In this document: positions 58,482-64,000 of the stretch, piece by piece
Numbering within the stretch: the first letter of the stretch is position 1
Layout of the letters: every line of letters starts with the position of its first letter
From: Zygotorulaspora mrakii
Taxonomy: Eukaryota > Ascomycota > Saccharomycetes > Saccharomycetales > Saccharomycetaceae
Direction of reading: 5' to 3'
NCBI RefSeq assembly: GCF_013402915.1
Contig: NC_050723.1
Span: 124,001-188,000, forward strand
DNA length: 64,000 bases
The notes under the pieces: generated by a model
Database searches by the model: none
Seen by the model: the letters and a program-made list of their open reading frames with translations, nothing else
Told to the model about the DNA's origin: nothing
Position numbers and translations under genes: made by a program

Positions 58482-60350
58482 TTATACCAGAAATTCATCA
58501 TCTTCATCGTCTGTACCCCATTCATCAATGGCTTTATCTGCTTCTTGTTGAACAGCAGTCAATCCGCTGAGGTCCTCAATATATTTGTAGTCGTTGAGTG
58601 CAGATTTCACAAATTTCCAGCCCAATTCACGGCAGGTGGATACAACCTGTCCACTACATGCTGAACAGTGATTGTACGCAGGTGTTTCTACCTTCAGGGT
58701 GGAAAAGTTATTCAAAAAGCCTCTAATTTGATGAGGTGTTTCTCCCAAAACATTAGAACCTCCCTGCTTACCAGATTGTAAAATGGATACGAACAACTCA
58801 ACAGCTTGTGAAGCAGCCATCAATGCCACGCCCGGCCTGGTTACTGTGCACATTTCGTCCAGGGTCCTGTCAGTCAAACTATCTTTTGGTGCATACACAT
58901 CGTTGCAGAAGTAGCAGCCAAGACGATTTTGCCCTTTACCGTAATGATTGCCGTGTCTCATAACAAGATAACTATCAAAGCCTAAGGCAGCATTTATAAC
59001 AGTCTTGTTCTGAACGTTACCAAGAACGGTTGGAAGCCATCGGGTTTCTCTTGAATCCATCAATAAAAATACAGCATCATGTTGCGAATATAGATCACGC
59101 AACTTTTTATAGTCATGATATTCGGCTTCTTCGTTCGTGACAGGATGGCCAATCATCGGCACGCTCAAATGGACTGCGCCCACATCCATCAAGGGAAAGA
59201 CTCTCCGGAGAGCATCAGCTGCCGCTTGGGCTTTTGGCTTTCCAACATCATCAAACTGAAACAATGGCTGTCTTACAGGGTTTGAATAGGATACTGTACC
59301 ATTATCAACTAAAGTTATCTTTCTTACACCCCAAGCCATCAACGTTCGGGATACGTAACATCCTAGGGTACCAGCCCCCAGCAGTAGAACTTTAGCCTTT
59401 TTAACAATATCTAGATCAATATCTGGGACGATTCTCCATTTCATCAATTTCAAGTTCAAATCGACAGATTGGTCTGCCACTTTTAAAGGATCAATTAAAG
59501 AGCTCAGATCAATAGCACGCGGCCCAAGCTTTCCTTGAAGATTCTTTTCCCAACCATTAACCTGTAAACCTTTGTTTTCCGAGTTGACAATTTTTTTGAG
59601 ACCAATTTTCAGTTTAAAACTGGTATCGTCAGGTCGAATGAAGAGAGCATCTAGTTCTCTTCTACTTGGATTATCATGCTGGAATACGGTTAAAACATTT
59701 TTAGCGAATGCGCTTGGTATGCCATCCAATCGACAACAATCTCTTACTATTAATGCTTTGCAATTTTGCGACACCACTTTTGAATATTCGACTACTTCGC
59801 CGTCGGAGTTCTCTAGACAAACCCATTGATCGGCGTTATCTCGAAACCAATCTTGGTATATACTTGAATCTTCAACCTCATGTTGCCCTAGATTTTCTAT
59901 GATCTGTTCCTTACTCTGAAAACTAGGAATACATACCCAGTAGTAATATCTATATTTTTTCAAATCTGCATAACTGATGATATAATAGCCAATACAGGTA
60001 TTAATATCCTTTATACCACTCTCAAAAATCTCTCTTCCCTTGTCTTTTAAAAACTTGTTCTTATCAAGATTCTTGAACTCATCAAAGACATTGAAATTGT
60101 AAATCATTCCCGATACGGGTGCACCACTGTTTGCTCGTAAACCACTTGGATCGAAGCTCAGTTTGTTGAGGAAAAGCTGTACACTTTTGCACGTCTTCGA
60201 AGCACTTGACCAATCAAGACTTGAATATAATTTTTGTCCCTTAGAATCCAGTTTTAGTACATCAAGCTTCAAACGTGAAAGTTCCTGGAAAAACGATGTG
60301 TCCAAGAATGATTGGAACGGTGTTCCATATCTCAATTCACTGTTAGCCAT
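58482..60350 (-). CDS. ATG7: Autophagy E1-like enzyme Atg7
   Basis: Activates Atg8 and Atg12 for autophagy and the Cvt pathway. The protein has 622 residues (S. cerevisiae 630). The N-terminal domain (about 1-285) recruits Atg3/Atg10. The adenylation domain follows: ATP loop GAGTLG (325-330), VDNGTVSYSNPVRQPLF, and the catalytic Cys C501 in EMCTVTRPG. Zinc pairs are CYFC (479-482) and a CSAC near the end. The acidic C-terminal tail binds Atg8. Genes ATG7, NMD3 and DBP8 follow one another as on S. cerevisiae chromosome VIII, with NOP19 (chromosome VII) interposed. Confidence 0.97.
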   Translation of the reverse strand: MANSELRYGTPFQSFLDTSFFQELSRLKLDVLKLDSKGQKLYSSLDWSSASKTCKSVQLFLNKLSFDPSGLRANSGAPVSGMIYNFNVFDEFKNLDKNKFLKDKGREIFESGIKDINTCIGYYIISYADLKKYRYYYWVCIPSFQSKEQIIENLGQHEVEDSSIYQDWFRDNADQWVCLENSDGEVVEYSKVVSQNCKALIVRDCCRLDGIPSAFAKNVLTVFQHDNPSRRELDALFIRPDDTSFKLKIGLKKIVNSENKGLQVNGWEKNLQGKLGPRAIDLSSLIDPLKVADQSVDLNLKLMKWRIVPDIDLDIVKKAKVLLLGAGTLGCYVSRTLMAWGVRKITLVDNGTVSYSNPVRQPLFQFDDVGKPKAQAAADALRRVFPLMDVGAVHLSVPMIGHPVTNEEAEYHDYKKLRDLYSQHDAVFLLMDSRETRWLPTVLGNVQNKTVINAALGFDSYLVMRHGNHYGKGQNRLGCYFCNDVYAPKDSLTDRTLDEMCTVTRPGVALMAASQAVELFVSILQSGKQGGSNVLGETPHQIRGFLNNFSTLKVETPAYNHCSACSGQVVSTCRELGWKFVKSALNDYKYIEDLSGLTAVQQEADKAIDEWGTDDEDDEFLV

Positions 60351-60469
60351 GATTACAGTAATTCACTTGCCAGCTATGCCGATCATCCTAGTAAAAAACC
60401 CCAGACAACGAATTTCACGTTACAAATAAGCTTGTAGTATGGCGAGAGAAACAGGAATATCACGTATCC

Positions 60470-60477
60470 ATCACGTG
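60470..60477 (-). promoter_or_regulatory. E-box (Cbf1/Pho4-type) upstream of ATG7
   Basis: ATCACGTG matches RTCACRTG, the Cbf1 box, and contains the CACGTG E-box. It is 120 bp upstream of the ATG7 start and a second CACGT lies 10 bp away. Binding by Cbf1, Pho4 or Tye7 cannot be told from sequence. Confidence 0.5.
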
Positions 60478-60641
60478 CCCCACATAAGATCCGAATTATA
60501 GATAATAATGGACAATTAGAATATTGTAATATCTCGACATGTAGTAGAGTAGATTCCTCGAGAGGATTACCTTCATTCCGTTTAAAGCCCCAAAATAGAT
60601 GTATATATATAAATAATTTACAAACTATATCGAACTGCCCT

Positions 60642-62219
60642 TTACAGACCCATTTCATGTTCATCCGCGCCCTGATCTTCAAGTGTCATATCGTCCAGCT
60701 CATCTAACAATTCATCTATATCAATTTGCGGAGCATCCTCTTCGTTGTCATCCATTTCATCTTGATCGCCCGAGGCTGGGACAGCACCACTTTTATATAG
60801 ATTAACACTTTGTCTGAGTTCTGAATCTTCTTCCAATTCTTGCAAGAATACTTCGTAATCTCTTTCAGCACGTTCCATTTCTTGCTTTTGAGCCCTTGAA
60901 CTATAGTCTTGAGCGGCATCAATATCCTTATGTTCCTTTGCCATTCTCTTTAATTTCCAGTTTCTGTTCTTTCTAGTCTGTCTACGGTATAGTTTCTTGA
61001 CGAGCACAACATCTGGAACACGATCAATATTCAAATCATCGAATAACTCGGAGTTATAGTTCGAGTTTGCAATAAAGTATCCCATTACGCTGTCACCTGC
61101 ATGACAAAGAGCACCCAGATGAGATCTCACGTAGTAAACTTGATCATTAACACCCAAATCTGAAGCCCTTGCGACTGTAATATCTGCCAATACGTACTTG
61201 CCTCTGCTTATACCAGTTGGGTCAACGTCCAATACTATGAACTCTACCAATTGGGAGACGTCTGCCAGTGAATTGAACGGCATTCTCCAGTAGACTTGAG
61301 CTGATAAATCTGCGACCTGTAATGTGTTAGGATCCAAAAATTGAAGTGTATTTGTGACTTTGGAACAAACGACAAATTGTGATATATTACCCAGAGATTT
61401 CGCTAACTTTCTTGGTAATACAACTAAATCATCTCTACAAATGGGGACAATTTCAACGGAAAATGAAAACTTGTAGGTAGAACTACCTGTGTGAATATCC
61501 TGAGAAACCAATTCTTCAGATTTTTTGTATTTAAGTGGTACGGCAGCATTTAGGAAATCTAACATCTTGACGGCGTGATTTTTTTGAGCATAGAAGAAAT
61601 CCAAACCATCTTTAGCTTCTTTAATGGAGATCGTATCCACATGAGCATTGTGTTTTAAGATCAACTGCTCCAAATATAAAAATGTTCTCTTGTGAGGAAC
61701 CTTCTGTCTAATCTGAACCGTTGCTCTCCAGGTATTAGTAGTGTACGACCTTGCACAGTCAGGACATTGCATGGCTACTACAATATATTCTACTTCAAAA
61801 GTTTGCTGAATGATGGTATTTGACATAGCTTCACCTTGAACGGTTAGCTTTACCCTGATACGTCTAGAGTGCGGTTCTGTCCAGATGAATGATGCATCTA
61901 TCAATCTGACCTTCGTCAAACCTTTCAAACGGCGCAAACAAATAGCCAATAGCTCTCGGGATTCTAAATCTGCCCTCACCCATTGACCAGGAGGTTGCAA
62001 AAACCTCTCACAATTCCTGCAAAATGAAACGTTAGATTCTCTGGGTATGCCCTCTGTGATATCAACAGTTAACTTGATACAGTCGTAACACATAACCATA
62101 CCTCCAGATCCATCAATAGGAACACCACAGCTGCAGCACAGAAGCGTTGCTGTCTGCGCCTGATGCTCATGATCATGGGGCTGTATTTCTTGATGAGAAT
62201 GAAGCGGTGTATAATCCAT
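60642..62219 (-). CDS. NMD3: 60S ribosomal subunit export adaptor Nmd3
   Basis: Binds the 60S joining face and brings Crm1/Xpo1 for nuclear export. The protein has 525 residues (S. cerevisiae 518). The N-terminal zinc region shows the pairs C28/C31, C44/C47, C67/C70 and C152/C155. The central eIF5A-like/SH3-like domains follow. The C-terminal 90 residues are acidic with a basic segment near 418-435 (KLYRRQTRKNRNWKLKR), fitting an NLS, and a Leu-rich NES-like tail (IDIDELLDELDDMTL). PAC and RRPE elements lie upstream. Confidence 0.96.
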   Translation of the reverse strand: MDYTPLHSHQEIQPHDHEHQAQTATLLCCSCGVPIDGSGGMVMCYDCIKLTVDITEGIPRESNVSFCRNCERFLQPPGQWVRADLESRELLAICLRRLKGLTKVRLIDASFIWTEPHSRRIRVKLTVQGEAMSNTIIQQTFEVEYIVVAMQCPDCARSYTTNTWRATVQIRQKVPHKRTFLYLEQLILKHNAHVDTISIKEAKDGLDFFYAQKNHAVKMLDFLNAAVPLKYKKSEELVSQDIHTGSSTYKFSFSVEIVPICRDDLVVLPRKLAKSLGNISQFVVCSKVTNTLQFLDPNTLQVADLSAQVYWRMPFNSLADVSQLVEFIVLDVDPTGISRGKYVLADITVARASDLGVNDQVYYVRSHLGALCHAGDSVMGYFIANSNYNSELFDDLNIDRVPDVVLVKKLYRRQTRKNRNWKLKRMAKEHKDIDAAQDYSSRAQKQEMERAERDYEVFLQELEEDSELRQSVNLYKSGAVPASGDQDEMDDNEEDAPQIDIDELLDELDDMTLEDQGADEHEMGL

Positions 62220-62331
62220 AACTCCCGGCCTTTTAATTTGATCTCAGTCCTCCTGAATTGATTTCAAAAGTAACAACAAATTATTATCGAAGTATTTCTA
62301 AAATATTATCAGAATCTTATTATAAAGCAAG

Positions 62332-62363
62332 AGATGAGCTTGGAAAATTTTTGTCACGATGAG
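62332..62363 (-). promoter_or_regulatory. PAC/RRPE-type elements of NMD3
   Basis: AGATGAGCT at 62332-62340 and CGATGAG at 62357-62363 are PAC-type, and AAAATTTTT (62344-62352) between them is RRPE-like. They lie about 110-145 bp upstream of the NMD3 ATG. Confidence 0.7.
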
Positions 62364-62476
62364 TTTCCCAAAGCGAAATAAGAAAAACTTTCATTTTTCA
62401 TTCTAAAGGGTAGAAGTGATGAGAGTCACATGCAAGGTAATCATTTAATATGAAAGATTATAACAATAATTATAAT

Positions 62477-63043
62477 CTACTTTCGCTGTTTTTTCTTGGC
62501 ACTGAATAGTAATCCAAACTTCTTTTTAGTTGCCTTTTCAACCTGAGGCTCATCATCGCTCTCACTTGAGTATTTTGCATTGCTATTACTGGAATGATCC
62601 TGCTCGGTAGTCGGCCGTAGCTGCTGCATGCCATCTTCTTTTTGAACTTTTCTCATCTTTCTTTTTAGCGAAACCATGGCTTTGGTGTCCTCCTTCGATA
62701 TGCGATATATGCTGTTTACTTGAGTTTTGGGCTGTGAGCGTTGTTTTTTCTTCGACAATGAATTTACTTTCTTGTCACTCTTTATAAATTCACCAATCGT
62801 GTGGATATCTCCATGATCCTCAGGTTCAGTTATATTATGACTAAGGTTGAGACCAGAACCCGTTTGCATCACAGGAAGCTGAAAAAATGCGGCTTTACTG
62901 GCATTCATATTATTAGCCTCCATGCCCTCCCCACGAATATCTGCATCTAGCCAGCCTAAAACTTTCCCTGTTGTATTTGCGAAAGACTCCTGAAGCTTGG
63001 CCTGCAGGTTCAGCTTCTCTTGTATTTCCCTTGCTCTCGACAT
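62477..63043 (-). CDS. NOP19: Nucleolar small-subunit processome protein Nop19
   Basis: Needed for pre-rRNA cleavages at A0, A1 and A2 and for incorporation of Utp25 into preribosomes. The protein has 188 residues (S. cerevisiae 196). It begins MSRAREIQEKLNLQAKLQ, with ANTTGKVLGWLDAD conserved, and has a Lys-rich C-terminus (KKKFGLLFSAKKKQRK) fitting nucleolar location. No enzymatic domain. A PAC element lies upstream. In S. cerevisiae it is next to GCN5 on chromosome VII, which fits the interleaved order. Confidence 0.92.
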   Translation of the reverse strand: MSRAREIQEKLNLQAKLQESFANTTGKVLGWLDADIRGEGMEANNMNASKAAFFQLPVMQTGSGLNLSHNITEPEDHGDIHTIGEFIKSDKKVNSLSKKKQRSQPKTQVNSIYRISKEDTKAMVSLKRKMRKVQKEDGMQQLRPTTEQDHSSNSNAKYSSESDDEPQVEKATKKKFGLLFSAKKKQRK

Positions 63044-63119
63044 GGTTCAATGTCTCTGTTCCAGCTTGCCTAGCATTATTCTTCACTTGTAGCTTTAAAA
63101 TGCTTTTTTTTTTCGGTAT

Positions 63120-63132
63120 CTCATCTCATCAT
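63120..63132 (-). promoter_or_regulatory. PAC element of NOP19
   Basis: Reads ATGATGAGATGAG on the minus strand, a double GATGAG core like the HAS1 element, 77-89 bp upstream of the NOP19 ATG. A-rich runs flank it on both sides. Confidence 0.8.
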
Positions 63133-63248
63133 GTAGCGTCCAGTTTGAAAAAAAAAAGAATGAACAAAACTGCTTGAATAGCAGCCCAGGTGTGTTGAGC
63201 TGATGCATTTTTTCCTACAAAGTTTAAGCAATATGTCTATATACTGTA

Positions 63249-64000
63249 CTATGTTCTAAATCCCTTCTGATCTACTTTTTTCTTTCTTTGGGACTTCTTT
63301 CTCTCTCCGAAATTCTCTTTTTCCATTGCCATCAACGCCTCTCTCTTTGCTTTTGTGACCTTGCTTAGACATTTCCTAATAACAGCGGTATCATGCACTT
63401 TGCCGCATTCCACCATTTTTTTGTTGATCCGCGACTCGATAGCCTCAATTCTGGAGACATCTCTTTGTGTTATAAAGGAAATGGCGTCACCAGACCTACC
63501 AGCACGGGCAGTACGTCCCGATCTGTGAATGAAAACATCGGGATCAGATGGTATATCATAGTTAATAACCAGTTCAACAATCGGGATGTCCAAACCTCTA
63601 GAGGCTACATCCGTTGCTATCAGAACTCGAGCGGCATTGGCCCTAAATCTTTGCAAAGAATTCGTCCTTTCCTGTTGCGGCATTTGTGAATGCAAAGATG
63701 CTACTCTTATATCCATATTTTTCAAAACTCTTCGAAGAATTTCAGCTGTTGTGGTTCTGTTGACAAATATTATCGCACTTGATTCACTGTAAGCCTCGCA
63801 GGTCAATAATTGATACAAATATGCTTCCTTGACGTATTCAGGTATCAATATGTATTCGGTTCTCAAAGTAGATGGAATAGCTACGTTGTCAACCATCTCA
63901 ACTTCGTAACTGAATAATGGAGGTTTACCATCCTGTTGTACTGTGTCCTTTAATGCTCTAACTTGATCTGTTATAGTAGCAGTAAACAAAAGCGTTTGTC
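63249..64000 (-). CDS. DBP8: DEAD-box RNA helicase Dbp8, C-terminal part (cut by window edge)
   Basis: Nucleolar helicase for 18S rRNA processing. Only the last 250 residues or so are inside the window; the frame is open through 64000 and reads QTLLFTATITDQVRALKD, i.e. motif III (S/T-A-T) of a DEAD-box protein, at the edge. The second RecA domain shows AIIFVNRTTTAEIL, ATDVASRGLDIP, and motif VI HRSGRTARAGR. The basic tail ends KKVDQKGF. The ATG, Walker A and DEAD box must lie to the right. S. cerevisiae DBP8 is 431 residues and neighbours NMD3. Confidence 0.95.
   Translation of the reverse strand, partial: QTLLFTATITDQVRALKDTVQQDGKPPLFSYEVEMVDNVAIPSTLRTEYILIPEYVKEAYLYQLLTCEAYSESSAIIFVNRTTTAEILRRVLKNMDIRVASLHSQMPQQERTNSLQRFRANAARVLIATDVASRGLDIPIVELVINYDIPSDPDVFIHRSGRTARAGRSGDAISFITQRDVSRIEAIESRINKKMVECGKVHDTAVIRKCLSKVTKAKREALMAMEKENFGERKKSQRKKKVDQKGFRT

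Noticed and set aside
60470..60620. Possible point centromere (CDEI-like ATCACGTG)
   Set aside because: No very AT-rich CDEII of the right length and no CDEIII-like TGTTT...CCGAA follow; flanking gene order is also not centromeric in S. cerevisiae.

Overview
This window is a piece of a budding-yeast nuclear chromosome of the family Saccharomycetaceae. It holds 32 complete or nearly complete protein genes, a 33rd gene (DBP8) cut by the right edge, and two tRNA genes. No intron is needed for any gene. Almost every protein aligns end to end with a named Saccharomyces cerevisiae protein as I remember it. The gene order, however, is not that of S. cerevisiae. Left of about 19 kb, genes that S. cerevisiae keeps on chromosome VII-right alternate with genes it keeps on chromosome XIII-right. 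Right of that point, chromosome VII-right genes alternate with chromosome VIII-right genes. The paralogue pairs GND1/GND2 and ENO1/ENO2 are each represented once. This pattern is expected of a lineage that split before the whole-genome duplication. The close protein similarity suggests the Zygosaccharomyces/Torulaspora side, but genus is inference.

Layout. 0-11 kb: FOL2 (folate), TDA1 (glucose-response kinase), a YGR266W-type PhoD-like protein, HAS1 (ribosome biogenesis helicase), MES1 (Met-tRNA synthetase). 11-22 kb: BUD32 (KEOPS), ABZ2 (PABA synthesis), APL6 (AP-3), HSH155 (U2 snRNP), GPI16 (GPI transamidase), ELP5/IKI1 (Elongator). 22-30 kb: KOG1 (TORC1) and TNA1 (nicotinate uptake) with a 1.4 kb gene-free flank. 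30-38 kb: tRNA-Val(CAC), RAD2 (excision repair), a probable PFS1, MTM1 (mitochondrial carrier), SSP1 (prospore membrane). 38-51 kb: GND1, SVP26, tRNA-Thr(UGU), an LTR-like remnant, OYE, STB5, FMO1, CTR2 and enolase, all on the minus strand. 52-64 kb: SPC97, PUP2, GCN5, ATG7, NMD3, NOP19 and the C-terminal half of DBP8.

Regulatory sites fit the gene functions. PAC and RRPE elements precede HAS1, MES1, NMD3 and NOP19. A perfect Rpn4 (PACE) site precedes the proteasome gene PUP2. Ndt80-type middle sporulation elements precede both sporulation candidates, PFS1 and SSP1. GND1 (makes NADPH), OYE and FMO1 (use NADPH) and STB5 (regulator of NADPH genes) lie together.

No new defence-type or mobile system is visible. 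The least explained items are a perfect 20-bp-arm palindrome at 40.24 kb, an LTR-like element with an internal 70-bp duplication at 42.1-42.7 kb, a 12-bp minisatellite at 44.8 kb, a URS1 site at 52.59 kb, and an ATG-less small reading frame with a membrane segment near 55.5 kb.
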